DNA of 64,000 nucleotides from JANYGM01 sp043764015 (GCA_043764015.1 JAYUKY010000121.1:25687-89686), one strand, 5' to 3'; positions 32,865 through 42,285 are shown, counted from the stretch's first letter. The notes: generated from the letters alone by a model not told the origin. Made by a program: numbers and translations.

Positions 32865-34193
32865 ATGAAAAAATATACTTTCTTATTTTCATTTTTATTA
32901 TTTTTGTTTTCTTATCAAAAAACACTAGCACAAACTTACTTTCCAAGCGTGACAGGTACGTGGGAAACGCAAACATTAACCTCTCAAAATTGGTGTCAGG
33001 ACAAAGTGGACACACTTTATAAGTTTTTGGAACGCAAAAACACTAAATCTTTCATCATTTTGAAAGACGGTAAAATTATCTTAGAAAAATATTTTGGTAC
33101 GTTCACGCAAGATAGCCTTTGGTATTGGGCTTCCGCAGGAAAAACGCTTGCAAGCACGCTCGTAGGCATTGCAGAGCAAGAAAACCTACTCAATATCAAC
33201 AATAAAGTAAGTGATTATTTGGGCGTTGGTTGGACAACCACCACCTTAGCACAAGAAAACGCTATTACGGTCAAAAACCTACTCTCAATGACAAGTGGGC
33301 TAAATCCACGTACTCCTGGTGATAATGGCTCTTGTTACACGCCAAGTTGTTTTCTTTATCTCTTCCCTGTTAATACACGCTGGCTTTACCATAATTCTGC
33401 CTATAAAAGACTTCAAGCAACTGTCGCTAGCGTGTCTGGAGGCACTTTTCAGCAATATACCAACACGAAAATCAAAACGCCACTCGGAATGTCGTCTGGG
33501 ACGTGGATAGATGGCACTTTTTACAGTCGTACTCGTGATATGGCACGTTTTGGGCTGCTAATGCTGAATAGAGGTACTTGGAACAGCACAAATATTGTGA
33601 ATAGTGCGTATTATGATGCAATGACAAATACCTCCCAAACGCTCAATCCTTCTTATGGTTATTTGTGGTGGTTAAATGGAAAAGGCTCTTTTTTGACACC
33701 AAGCACTCAAACGCTTACAAACACCAACCTTATTCCCTCTGCACCTGCGGATTTGGTGGCTGCTTTGGGCAAAAATGATCAAAAAATTTATGTGGTACCA
33801 AGTCAAAAGTTAGTAGTTATTCGTATGGGAAACTCCGCTGATGTGGTTGGAGAGGCTATTACTGCATTTGATAATGATTTGTGGTTGAAAATAAATGACC
33901 TTGTTTGCAACCCCGCAACTGCGTTAGATAATCAAGATAATCAAATTGATAATAGTGAAAATATCAATATTTTCCCAAATCCTACATCTGATTTTATTGA
34001 GATTGTGGAGAAAACAGAAAATATTAACAAATTTCGTCTGTATGACATTTATGGTAAAGAAATAGTATTGCCAGCAAGTCAAAACATCTCTAAAATAGAT
34101 ATGAAAGCCCTTTCAGAAGGAATTTATATGCTACAAATTTTTGATAAAAATGGCAAAATGATTGAGAATAGAAAGATTTTCAAGAAAAACTAA
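32865..34193 (+). CDS. Secreted serine hydrolase (class C beta-lactamase fold) with T9SS sorting domain
   Basis: 442 residues: signal peptide (KTLA-QT), then a penicillin-binding/beta-lactamase domain with the SxxK nucleophile motif SAGK (about residue 89), YHN (Tyr-x-Asn) and a GYLWWLNG segment, then a C-terminal type A type IX secretion domain of about 80 residues (NIFPNPTSDFIEIVEK, IYGKEIVL, LSEGIYMLQIFDKNGK). It should be exported across the outer membrane by the T9SS, and may be a surface peptidase or esterase rather than a resistance enzyme. The T9SS genes themselves are outside the window. Confidence 0.85.
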   Translation: MKKYTFLFSFLLFLFSYQKTLAQTYFPSVTGTWETQTLTSQNWCQDKVDTLYKFLERKNTKSFIILKDGKIILEKYFGTFTQDSLWYWASAGKTLASTLVGIAEQENLLNINNKVSDYLGVGWTTTTLAQENAITVKNLLSMTSGLNPRTPGDNGSCYTPSCFLYLFPVNTRWLYHNSAYKRLQATVASVSGGTFQQYTNTKIKTPLGMSSGTWIDGTFYSRTRDMARFGLLMLNRGTWNSTNIVNSAYYDAMTNTSQTLNPSYGYLWWLNGKGSFLTPSTQTLTNTNLIPSAPADLVAALGKNDQKIYVVPSQKLVVIRMGNSADVVGEAITAFDNDLWLKINDLVCNPATALDNQDNQIDNSENINIFPNPTSDFIEIVEKTENINKFRLYDIYGKEIVLPASQNISKIDMKALSEGIYMLQIFDKNGKMIENRKIFKKN

Positions 34194-34215
34194 AAGTATA
34201 ATGAGATTTTAGAGA

Positions 34216-34254
34216 AATTAAAAGGAATTTGACAAATCAAATTCCTTTTTTTAG
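34216..34254 (+). terminator. Terminator after the T9SS hydrolase
   Basis: AAAAGGAATTTG / CAAATTCCTTTT stem with seven T residues. Confidence 0.8.
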
Positions 34255-34271
34255 TTTCCAAACTATTTGCG

Positions 34272-34279
34272 TACTTTTG
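34272..34279 (+). promoter_or_regulatory. -7 box TACTTTTG before ispG
   Basis: Exact TAnnTTTG match only 10 bases before the ATG at 34290, so the transcript leader would be very short or the ATG at 34317 may be used. Confidence 0.45.
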
Positions 34280-34289
34280 TGTTTTATAA

Positions 34290-36365
34290 ATGAAACTTAA
34301 ATCTGGTTATATTTTTATGATTATTAACGAAAATAATCTGTATTGTCCCTCTTTGACTACCTACAAAAGACGTGAAACCATTGAAGTAAAGATTGGAGAT
34401 TTGAATATGGGCGCACAAAACCCTATCAGAATACAATCAATGACTACTGCAGACACAATGGACACCGCAAAAACGGTAGATGAATGTTTGCGCCTTATAC
34501 AAGCAGGTTGTGAGTACATACGCATCACTGCGCCAAGCGTAAAAGAAGCTGAAAATTTACAAAATATTAAGAATGAATTACGCAAATTGGGGCATAAAAC
34601 GCCACTTATTGCTGACATTCATTTTACACCAAATGCGGCAGAACTTGCTGCCAAAATAGTAGAAAAAGTACGTATAAATCCTGGAAATTATGCAGATAGA
34701 AAGCGTTTTGAGATAATTGATTATACAGAAAGTGCGTATCAAGCAGAATTAGATAAAATTAGAGATAAATTTGTGCCACTTGTCAAAATCTGTAAAGAAT
34801 ATGGTACAGCTATACGTATTGGCTCAAATCACGGCTCACTTTCTGATAGAATAATGAACAAATACGGCGACAATCCGCTTGGAATGGTGGAATCTGCGCT
34901 GGAGTTTTTGCGTATTGCAGAAGATGAGGGCTATTTTAACATTGTTTTATCAATGAAATCTAGCAATCCAAAAGTAATGGTAGAAGCCTACCGTTTGCTT
35001 GTTTTGCGCTTAGAACAAGAGAAATTAAAGCCTTATCCTTTACATTTGGGCGTTACGGAGGCAGGAGATGGAGAAGATGGGCGCATCAAATCCGCTATTG
35101 GAATTGGTACGTTGCTAGAAGATGGCTTGGGTGATACTGTACGTGTGTCGCTTACGGAAGACCCAGAATTTGAAATTCCTGTGGCGCAAAAACTCGTAAA
35201 CAGATACAATAAACGTCCTGAAAATCAAGGATTTATACCAGAAGTAGAAACTTTACCAATAAATCCTTTTCAATATAAAAGAAGAGAAACATTTTCTGTT
35301 TTGAATATTGGTGGTGGTAATGTGCCTCGTGTGGTAGCTAATTTTTCTGATAAAACAGAAGAAAATCCTTTGAAAATAGAGGATTTGAAGGATATAGGGC
35401 ATTTTTATTTGCCTGCAACTGACAAATGGGCTATGACTGATTTGGGAGCTGATTACGTTTATTTGGGTGGTCAACATCCGACTTTTATGCTTCCAAATGG
35501 TTTAAAAGGCATTATTGATTGGAATAGTTGGTATGGTATGGAAGGAAAAAGAGCTGAATATGGGCTTTTCCCACTACTAAGTGTTTCACAATATTTGGAT
35601 TGCAAATACATAAATAGCGAATTTAATAGGAAATTCAAGTTAATGCCAAAGCTACATTCTCAATTAAACTTCGTTTTTACCACTTTGAGTGATATTTTGG
35701 GTACTGATAACGGCATTTTTTCAGAAGATTTTAGTAATTTTATCAGACAAGATAAAACAGTTGTTTTGGTGATTTCTACCAAAAATTCTCACGCATTGCC
35801 AGAATTAAGGCGTTTGTGCTTTGAACTTCTGCAAAAAAACCTTCAAAACCCTATTATTGTTTATAGAAATTATAATGAATTAGATGAAGAGCAAATCCAA
35901 ATAGATGCTTCTGTTGATACTGGTGGCTTATTAGTTGATGGTTTTGGTGATGGCATAATGCTAAATGTTTTTAGCCATAAAAATACTAAAAAAATGCTTA
36001 ATAGCCTTTCCTTTGGCATTTTGCAAGGCACTCGTACACGTATGAGCAAGACAGAATATATTTCTTGCCCAAGTTGTGGGCGTACTTTGTTTGATTTGCA
36101 AGAAACAACCGCAAAAGTACGCCAACGTACAGACCATTTGAAAGGCGTTAAAATAGCTATTATGGGTTGTATTGTCAATGGACCAGGTGAAATGGCAGAC
36201 GCTGATTATGGTTATGTCGGCTCTGGGAAAGGAAAAATTACACTTTATAGAGGACAAAACATTATCAAACGCACCGTTGCGGAAGAAAACGCTGTGGACG
36301 AACTCATAAATCTTATCAAAGAAGATGGAAAATGGGTTTTAGCCCCTAGCCCCAATGGGGAATAG
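34290..36365 (+). CDS. ispG: 4-hydroxy-3-methylbut-2-enyl diphosphate synthase (large form)
   Basis: 4Fe-4S enzyme of the MEP isoprenoid pathway. 691 residues: the large type found in Bacteroidetes, Chlamydiae and plants, with an extra domain (about 300-560) between the TIM barrel and the cluster domain. The barrel begins with VKIGDLNMGAQNPIRIQSMT; cluster ligands are in YISCPSCGRTLFD and GCIVNGPGEMADADYGYVG. The last codons (LAPSPNGE) are built from CCCCTAGCCCCAATGGGG, which looks like a fragment of the palindromic element family of this genome. The next two genes follow closely on the same strand. Confidence 0.95.
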   Translation: MKLKSGYIFMIINENNLYCPSLTTYKRRETIEVKIGDLNMGAQNPIRIQSMTTADTMDTAKTVDECLRLIQAGCEYIRITAPSVKEAENLQNIKNELRKLGHKTPLIADIHFTPNAAELAAKIVEKVRINPGNYADRKRFEIIDYTESAYQAELDKIRDKFVPLVKICKEYGTAIRIGSNHGSLSDRIMNKYGDNPLGMVESALEFLRIAEDEGYFNIVLSMKSSNPKVMVEAYRLLVLRLEQEKLKPYPLHLGVTEAGDGEDGRIKSAIGIGTLLEDGLGDTVRVSLTEDPEFEIPVAQKLVNRYNKRPENQGFIPEVETLPINPFQYKRRETFSVLNIGGGNVPRVVANFSDKTEENPLKIEDLKDIGHFYLPATDKWAMTDLGADYVYLGGQHPTFMLPNGLKGIIDWNSWYGMEGKRAEYGLFPLLSVSQYLDCKYINSEFNRKFKLMPKLHSQLNFVFTTLSDILGTDNGIFSEDFSNFIRQDKTVVLVISTKNSHALPELRRLCFELLQKNLQNPIIVYRNYNELDEEQIQIDASVDTGGLLVDGFGDGIMLNVFSHKNTKKMLNSLSFGILQGTRTRMSKTEYISCPSCGRTLFDLQETTAKVRQRTDHLKGVKIAIMGCIVNGPGEMADADYGYVGSGKGKITLYRGQNIIKRTVAEENAVDELINLIKEDGKWVLAPSPNGE

Positions 36366-36408
36366 TGCAAAAATATTCATAAAAAATTAACATTAGCCAA
36401 CAAATCAG

Positions 36409-36594
36409 ATGAGCAAAATCAAGGAATTTTTCAAAATGGGGGAGTTTTTCAATTATTTTATTAGACTTTTTCAAAAGCCAGATCCCAACAAACCCACAAA
36501 TTTCAATATTCGTACAATGCACGTCATCAATAAAATATCAATTTTGATGTTTCTGATGTGCGTTATTGTAATGATTTTCAGAGCATTCCGTTAA
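36409..36594 (+). CDS. Small membrane protein, DUF6728-like
   Basis: 61 residues: an amphipathic start (FFKMGEFFNYFIRLF), a conserved-looking KPDPNKPTNFNIRTMHVINK segment and one C-terminal membrane helix (ISILMFLMCVIVMIFRAF). The pattern matches small Bacteroidetes proteins I recall as DUF6728. Length, hydrophobic layout and its own ATG argue for a real gene. It follows ispG by 43 bases and is probably co-transcribed. The function is unknown. Confidence 0.65.
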   Translation: MSKIKEFFKMGEFFNYFIRLFQKPDPNKPTNFNIRTMHVINKISILMFLMCVIVMIFRAFR

Positions 36595-36645
36595 AAATGT
36601 GTGAAATTTTCTGAATTTTTAAGATTGGGGAAATCTAAATACTTC

Positions 36646-36677
36646 GCACCTCACATTTCACACTTCACACTTCAAAA
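36646..36677 (+). repeat. Short-period repeat leader before menI
   Basis: CCTCACATTTCACACTTCAC then ACTTCAAAAAA before the ATG at 36680; no G. Confidence 0.55.
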
Positions 36678-36679
36678 AA

Positions 36680-37123
36680 ATGTTAGATAAAACAACCTTA
36701 GTCACACTTGACCAAATAAACAACCGTCAGCAAAAAACAATGTCGGAGTTTTTGGGTATAGAATTTACAGAAATAGGCGTTAATGAAGCAGGTGAGCATT
36801 TCCTTTGCGCCAAAATGCCCGTTGATGAGCGTACTATACAACCCGCAGGTATTTTGCACGGTGGCGCATCTGTTGTACTTGCAGAAACGCTTGGAAGTGT
36901 AGGCGCAAATTTTGCGGTAGATAGAGAAAAATATATGTGTGTTGGTCTGGAAATAAACGCCAACCACGTACGTAGTGTACCTTTGGGTAATTGGGTTTAT
37001 GGCAAAGCCGTTGCTTTGCATTTAGGAAAAACTACTCAACTTTGGGAAATAAAACTCACCAATGAACAAGGAAAACTTACCTGCGTAAGCCGCTTGACTA
37101 TTGCAATTTTGGAGAAAAAGTAA
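36680..37123 (+). CDS. menI: Hotdog-fold thioesterase, probable 1,4-dihydroxy-2-naphthoyl-CoA hydrolase
   Basis: 147 residues that align well from memory with E. coli YdiI/MenI: MPVDERTIQPAGILHGGASV, VLAETLGSVGANF with catalytic Glu69, VGLEINANHVRS, LHLGKTTQLWEIKL and SRLTIAIL. It hydrolyses the CoA thioester after the naphthoate ring is formed in menaquinone synthesis. Related PaaI-type thioesterases cannot be fully excluded, but the GLEINANHVRS block is specific to the YdiI group. The menE-like and menF genes in this window fit the same pathway. Confidence 0.82.
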   Translation: MLDKTTLVTLDQINNRQQKTMSEFLGIEFTEIGVNEAGEHFLCAKMPVDERTIQPAGILHGGASVVLAETLGSVGANFAVDREKYMCVGLEINANHVRSVPLGNWVYGKAVALHLGKTTQLWEIKLTNEQGKLTCVSRLTIAILEKK

Positions 37124-37259
37124 TTTGAAATAGAATTTTATAAAAAAGTGTTATTCTGGTTGTCAGAATAGCACTTTTTTATTTTTTTTATTTTTTGTTT
37201 TGTTGCTGATTTTGGCGTTATTTGCTGGAAAGGAAATAAAGAAAATAAATTTTGAAATA

Positions 37260-38708
37260 ATGAAAGAAAATGAACTAAGAAACCTTTTGACAGATTTAAT
37301 CAGTTTACCAAAAGAAAACGAGTATGTTGAATTTAAAACGAATAATTACAAACCAGAAAGTATAGGCGAATATTTATCAGCACTCTCCAATAGCGCAAAT
37401 CTTGTAAAAGAAAAATTTGGTTATCTGGTGTTTGGAATAGAAGACGAAACACATAAAGTAGTTGGGACAAATTTTAAAGCCTCCCAAACAAAGATAGGAA
37501 ATACAGAATTAGAGGTTTGGCTTTCACTAAGATTAACGCCCAGCATCAGTTTTAATATTTATGAATTCCAATATTTAGACCAAAATATAACCCTGTTTCG
37601 TGTCCCAGCCACACGAGACCAACCAGTTTTATTTAATAGTACGGCTTACATAAGAATAGGAAGCATACTAAAACCCTTGAAAAATTATCCTGAAAAAGAA
37701 CGAAAACTATGGCAAAACCCGTCTTCTGAATTTGAGTTAGAAATAGCAAAAGAAAATATTGTTGCTGCTGATGTAATTGCCTTACTTGATACACAGACTA
37801 TTTTTGATATATTTTTAAAAATCCCCGAATCAGTAACATAAGAGGCTAAAATAAACAGATTAGTTAGTGAAAAATTGATTGCTCATAATTTAGGAAACTA
37901 TGATATTACTAACTTGGGCGCATTGCTTTTTGCAAAAAATTTAAAAGACTTTAATTTAGAAAAAAAAGCAGTGAGAGTAACAAAATACAAAGGAAAAAGT
38001 AAGCTGGATACCGAAATAGACCAAATAGGACAGTATGGTTATGGCAGTAGTTTTGAAAAACTTATGACATATCTTGATACGTTACTGCCTAGCAATGAAG
38101 TAATTGGCATAGCGTTACGAGAAGAAGTCAAGATGTACCCATCTAAAGCAATACGTGAACTTGTGGCTAATGCTATTATTCACCAAGATTTAAGAGATAA
38201 AACTACTTTTCTATCCATTGAAATTTATGATAACCGCATAGAAATCAATAATCCAGAACTTCCTCTTATTGACACAAACAGGTTTATTGATGAAAACGGC
38301 ACAAGAAATGATTTATTGGCTAATGTAATGCGGAGAATGGGAATTTGTGAAGAGAAAGGTAGTGGTATTGATAAAGTAATAGCCTCTTGTGAAGCTTTTC
38401 ATCTTCCTGCACCTGATTTCAGAAAAAATCAAAACCAAACTATTGTTATACTTTATGCTCACGAAAACCTTAATCAAATGGATAAAGAAGCCAAAATTAG
38501 AGCAACTTATCAACATTGTTGTTTGATGTATGTAATGAAAGAAAAAATGACCAATCAAACATTAAGAGAAAGATTCAAAATAGAAGAAAGTAATTATCCA
38601 ATGGCTTCACGCTTGATAAAAAATGCTATTGATATTGGTCTAATTAAAGTGGCAAATGCTGAAAATACTTCAAAGAAAAATATTTACTATCTTCCTTTTT
38701 GGGCTTAG
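37260..38708 (+). pseudogene. AlbA/Schlafen-type ATP-binding regulator interrupted by a stop codon
   Basis: One continuous reading frame encodes an AlbA_2 (Schlafen-like) domain (MKENELRNLLTDLISLPKEN, YVEFKTNN, FGYLVFGIEDETHKVVGTNF) and then a RecG-like/ATP-binding C-terminal part (YDITNLGALLFAKNLKDF, KAIRELVANAIIHQDLRDK, MRRMGICEEKGSGIDKVI) and a winged-helix-like end. It is broken only by TAA at 37839-37841, after SVT. The codons after the stop (EAKINRLVSEKLIAHN) continue the family pattern. A single base change would restore it, so it is a recent nonsense mutation, two split polypeptides, or a sequencing error. The start at 37260 is the only ATG that gives the family N-terminus. Confidence 0.8.
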
Positions 38709-38714
38709 AAAATC

Positions 38715-38831
38715 TTATGTAACGGCTATGTAACCCTTATGTAACGGCTATGTAACAGTTTTTCAAAAATCATACTTTTAAAAATGTAATGACTTGATAG
38801 TCAAATAGTTTTTATGTAACGGCTATGTAAC
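38715..38831 (+). repeat. Cluster of TATGTAACGGC repeats
   Basis: Four TATGTAAC units in tandem (38717-38757), alternately spaced by GGC and CCCT, and two more (TATGTAACGGCTATGTAAC) at 38814-38831, in the 179-base gap before the carboxylase gene. No hairpin; role unknown. Confidence 0.75.
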
Positions 38832-38887
38832 TAATGGAGAGATTCTCCTTCTTTTAATCAAAAAATCAACTTAAAAAACCTAAATAA

Positions 38888-40516
38888 ATGGACTTAGAAT
38901 TCAACAAAAACGAAGACCACAACAAACAATTAGTCTTCCAACTCAACCAAAAACTAAAAAAAGTTTTTTTGGGTGGTGGAGAAAAACGCATTGAGGCGCA
39001 CAAAGCAAAAGGAAAACTCACAGCACGTGAGCGCATAGCCTATTTGATAGACAAAAATACAGAATTTTTGGAAGTTGGGGCGTTCGTGGGCGAGGGAATG
39101 TATGCAGAAGAGGGCGGTTGCCCCTCTGGGGGCGTAGTTACTGGGATTGGCTACGTGAGCGGAAAACAATGTATGATAGTGGCAAATGATGCTACAGTAA
39201 AGGCTGGGGCGTGGTTTCCTATTACGGCAAAGAAAAACCTAAGAGCGCAAGAAATTGCTATGGAAAACCGTTTGCCTGCCATTTATTTGGTGGATAGTGC
39301 AGGAATTTATTTGCCTTTGCAAGCGGACGTTTTTGCTGATAAAGAACATTTTGGAAGGATTTTTAGAAATAATGCCATTATGTCGTCAGAGGGAATACCT
39401 CAAATTTCTGCTATTATGGGTAGTTGTGTGGCGGGTGGCGCATATTTGCCTATTATGTCTGACGAGGCACTTATTGTAGAAGGAACAGGCTCTGTTTTTC
39501 TTGCAGGGTCGTTTTTGGTGAAGTCGGCTATTGGTGAAGACATTGATAATGAAACACTTGGCGGAGCGTCCACACATTGCGAAATTTCAGGTGTTACGGA
39601 TAATAAATTTCCTAATGATGAAGCTTGTCTTGATGCTATCCGCAATATTGTTGATAAATTTGGAGATTTTGATAAAGCTGGTTTCAACCGTGCTGCACCT
39701 GTTTTGCCAAAAGAAGACCAAAAAGAAATTTATGGAATATTGCCCTTAGACCGCACAAAGCCTTATGATATGTTAGAAATCATCAAAAGATTGGTTGATG
39801 ATTCAGAAGTGGACGAATATAAGCCACTTTATGGCAAAAGCATTATTTGCGCTCGTGTACGTATTGATGGTTGGGCTGTGGGTATTGTGGCTAATCAGCG
39901 CAAAGTCGTGAAGTCTAAAAAAGGGGAAATGCAGATGGGAGGCGTGATTTATTCTGATTCTGCCGACAAAGCAGCCCGTTTTATTATGAATTGCAATCAG
40001 CAGAAAATTCCTTTGGTTTTTTTGCAAGATGTTACTGGTTTTATGGTGGGTAGCAGGTCAGAACACGGCGGAATTATCAAAGATGGCGCAAAAATGGTGA
40101 ACGCAATGGCTAATTCTGTTGTGCCAAAATTCACTATTCTACTAGGAAATTCGTATGGTGCAGGCAACTACGCTATGTGTGGGAAGGCATACGACCCACG
40201 CCTTATATATGCGTGGACATCTGCGCAACTTGCCGTAATGAGTGGTGCAGCTGCTGCAAACACACTTTTACAGATAAAAGTAGCTACTTTAAAATCACAA
40301 GGCAAAACTATCACGCCAGAAGATGAAAAAAGCCTTTTAGATGAGATTAAAGCTACTTATGATAGCCAGTTGTCGCCTTATTATGCAGCATCTCGTTTGT
40401 GGGTTGATGGCGTAATTGACCCATTAGAAACACGTAAAATTATTTCTATGGGAATAGAAGCGGCAAACCACGCCCCACTTACCAAAAGATATAATGTTGG
40501 GGTGATACAAGTTTAA
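38888..40516 (+). CDS. Acyl-CoA carboxylase carboxyltransferase beta subunit (methylcrotonyl-CoA type)
   Basis: Transfers the carboxyl group from biotin to an acyl-CoA. 542 residues, full length. KAKGKLTARERIAYLIDKNT, YLVDSAGIYLPLQADVFADK, HFGRIFRNNAIMSSEGIPQI and MGSCVAGGAYLPIMSDEAL match methylcrotonyl-CoA carboxylase beta subunits better than propionyl-CoA ones. The C-terminal half has FLQDVTGFMVGSRSEHGGII and NSYGAGNYAMCGKAYDPR. The biotin-carrying alpha subunit is not adjacent. BioB (53.7 kb) supplies the cofactor of its partner. Leucine degradation is the likely pathway. Confidence 0.85.
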   Translation: MDLEFNKNEDHNKQLVFQLNQKLKKVFLGGGEKRIEAHKAKGKLTARERIAYLIDKNTEFLEVGAFVGEGMYAEEGGCPSGGVVTGIGYVSGKQCMIVANDATVKAGAWFPITAKKNLRAQEIAMENRLPAIYLVDSAGIYLPLQADVFADKEHFGRIFRNNAIMSSEGIPQISAIMGSCVAGGAYLPIMSDEALIVEGTGSVFLAGSFLVKSAIGEDIDNETLGGASTHCEISGVTDNKFPNDEACLDAIRNIVDKFGDFDKAGFNRAAPVLPKEDQKEIYGILPLDRTKPYDMLEIIKRLVDDSEVDEYKPLYGKSIICARVRIDGWAVGIVANQRKVVKSKKGEMQMGGVIYSDSADKAARFIMNCNQQKIPLVFLQDVTGFMVGSRSEHGGIIKDGAKMVNAMANSVVPKFTILLGNSYGAGNYAMCGKAYDPRLIYAWTSAQLAVMSGAAAANTLLQIKVATLKSQGKTITPEDEKSLLDEIKATYDSQLSPYYAASRLWVDGVIDPLETRKIISMGIEAANHAPLTKRYNVGVIQV

Positions 40517-40525
40517 TGTGTAATA

Positions 40526-40577
40526 TAAAAAGAAGTCAATAAAAAAATATTATCCTATTTTTTATTGACTTCTTTTT
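40526..40577 (+). terminator. Terminator after the carboxylase gene
   Basis: AAAAGAAGTCAATAAAAAA / TTTTTTATTGACTTCTTTT stem followed by TT; long, nearly perfect, also usable by the converging gene. Confidence 0.85.
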
Positions 40578-40623
40578 TGAATATAATATTATTACACATT
40601 ACATTTATGTTCGTTGGTTTATA

Positions 40624-41073
40624 TTATGCTAGACCTGCTAAATCAGGGTGCTTTTCTAATAGTTTTTTTATGAAATTTTCTGATTTGGTTTCTCTTTCTT
40701 TGAGTAAATCAATTTCTTTTTTGAGTTCTGCGGTAGTAGCTTCAACAGGTTTTAAGGCTTCTTTTCTATCCCATAAAATATACCCAATAAACCCAAGAAT
40801 AGCAGCAATCAGCCCTCCCAGCAAGCTCATTATGCCTATCATAAAGTTACTTTGCATCTCAAAACGCTTGTCTATAGATTTTTCTAACGTGTCAATGCGT
40901 TTGTCCATACTATCAAAGCGTTTATCTATTCCATCTACTTTGGTAGTCGTAATAGCTTGTTGTTTAGAAAGTTCAGTTTGCTGCTTAACAAGTTCTAGCA
41001 ATAACTCTCTATCCGTTTGTGCATAAGTGCCAAAAGGGATAAGTAGAAATACTATTATAAGGATATTTTTCAT
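40624..41073 (-). CDS. Coiled-coil membrane protein (paralogue 1)
   Basis: 149 residues with the start at 41073 (MKNILIIVFLLIPFGTYAQT), which gives a proper signal peptide; an in-frame upstream start at 41178 does not. After cleavage come a heptad coiled coil (LVKQQTELSKQQAITTTKVD, then RFDSMDKRIDTLEKSIDKRF), one membrane helix (FMIGIMSLLGGLIAAILGFI), WDRKEALKP, a second coiled coil and the end KHPDLAGLA. The same plan is found in the gene at 42286. I recognise no characterised family; one coil would lie in the periplasm and one in the cytoplasm. Confidence 0.7.
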   Translation of the reverse strand: MKNILIIVFLLIPFGTYAQTDRELLLELVKQQTELSKQQAITTTKVDGIDKRFDSMDKRIDTLEKSIDKRFEMQSNFMIGIMSLLGGLIAAILGFIGYILWDRKEALKPVEATTAELKKEIDLLKERETKSENFIKKLLEKHPDLAGLA

Positions 41074-41140
41074 TTTATTGTGTCTAAAGTAATAACACAA
41101 ATGTAACGCTAAAATTTTGATAATCAAAAAATAATTTCCT

Positions 41141-41170
41141 TTGAAAAATGAATTTTTATGCTTAATTTTG
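41141..41170 (+). promoter_or_regulatory. Bacteroidetes-type promoter of the unknown gene at 41237
   Basis: TTG (41141-41143), 19 bases, then TAATTTTG (41163-41170): full consensus, 67 bases before the ATG. Confidence 0.7.
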
Positions 41171-41236
41171 CTACGCAAATTTATAGCCTTAATTCAAAAA
41201 AATTAAAATATACTTGATACCAACTATATAAATCAT

Positions 41237-42181
41237 ATGAAAGTTTCAACACTAAAAAAACTGAATAAAGTAACAAAAATTGTTGAAATTGAAACTTCTA
41301 TTGATGAATTCTCTGATGAGATTATCAACTATATTATTGAAAATATTGATATATTTCCTATTGAACAACTCCAAAATTTAAAAATAAAGTTAGAAACATT
41401 TTTGGATAATCTGCCAAAAACAAGTCAAGAGAAACAAAAAGACGGATTAAAAAAGCATTTGGGTAATGAGTTTGGAAAATTTACTTATGCAGGTTCTATA
41501 CTTCGTTGGGAGTTTTCTTGGAATACACTCCACAACAATAATAAAATAAATAAGCAAGATGGCTATGATAATGGGCGTTTGAAAAATGATAATGATTTGT
41601 TTAAATCTTTGGAAACTCGGTTTATAAAGAGTGTGATATTTAACAATAAATACTACGAAAAAGCAAATAACTTTAAGGTTTTTTTATGTTCTGGGCAGGG
41701 TAGAACTTATGATAATGAATTATTTTCTCTTAGTTTTTTGCCCATAGGGGAAGGGAAAAAAATGCTTTTTAAACCAAATGTGTTTTTTTCAGAGTTTTCA
41801 AAAAAGAATTTCTCAGAAATTTCGTTAGACTATATTCTTTCTCTTTTTGAAAATTTATATATGCAAATTAAAAACAGGAACGAAAACTCTACTATTGATG
41901 CATTAGTAACAGATATGAATAGTAAAGTAGCATCCGTGAAAGAACCTACACTTAAGGAAATTTACAAAAAAACCTTAGAAACAGTATTTGATGGAAAGTC
42001 AGATTTTATTAAGCCTTTTTTACTTGCCACACCTAAAATAAATGACACAACACTTATTTTGATTTTTCCAAAAGAAATAATAAATTTAATGAATGAAATA
42101 GCAGAAACTTATAAGGATTCTATTCAGGAGATTGCCCAGTTATGCGGTTGTGAATATGCAGAAGTTATATGTGAAACATAA
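41237..42181 (+). CDS. Hypothetical protein between two paralogous coiled-coil genes
   Basis: 314 residues, no signal peptide or membrane helix, Lys/Asn/Glu-rich with a mixed helix/strand pattern. I do not recognise a domain. An N-terminal helical part (residues 1-75, e.g. EQLQNLKIKLETFLDNLPKT) is followed by a central part with LRWEFSWNTLHNN, FLCSGQGRTYDNELFSLSFL and KKMLFKPNVFF, and a helical end with CGCEYAEVICET. It has a full-consensus promoter. The gene at 42286 follows by about 100 bases on the same strand, so co-transcription is plausible. Confidence 0.65.
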   Translation: MKVSTLKKLNKVTKIVEIETSIDEFSDEIINYIIENIDIFPIEQLQNLKIKLETFLDNLPKTSQEKQKDGLKKHLGNEFGKFTYAGSILRWEFSWNTLHNNNKINKQDGYDNGRLKNDNDLFKSLETRFIKSVIFNNKYYEKANNFKVFLCSGQGRTYDNELFSLSFLPIGEGKKMLFKPNVFFSEFSKKNFSEISLDYILSLFENLYMQIKNRNENSTIDALVTDMNSKVASVKEPTLKEIYKKTLETVFDGKSDFIKPFLLATPKINDTTLILIFPKEIINLMNEIAETYKDSIQEIAQLCGCEYAEVICET

Positions 42182-42285
42182 AAAGCAGCTCTTAAACTCC
42201 AAAAATAAGCTTTTAAAGGGCTGCTTTGGTTTTATTAAGTTTTTGGTTTATATTTACGTGAGCATTAAACGAAAAAGTACAAAAA

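Noticed and set aside
32865..34193. True beta-lactamase resistance gene
   Set aside because: The SxxK/YxN fold is shared with many esterases and peptidases, and the T9SS sorting domain suggests a surface enzyme.
38715..38831. CRISPR array
   Set aside because: Units are only 8-11 bp, spacers are 3-4 bp or a single 55-bp gap, and there are no cas genes.
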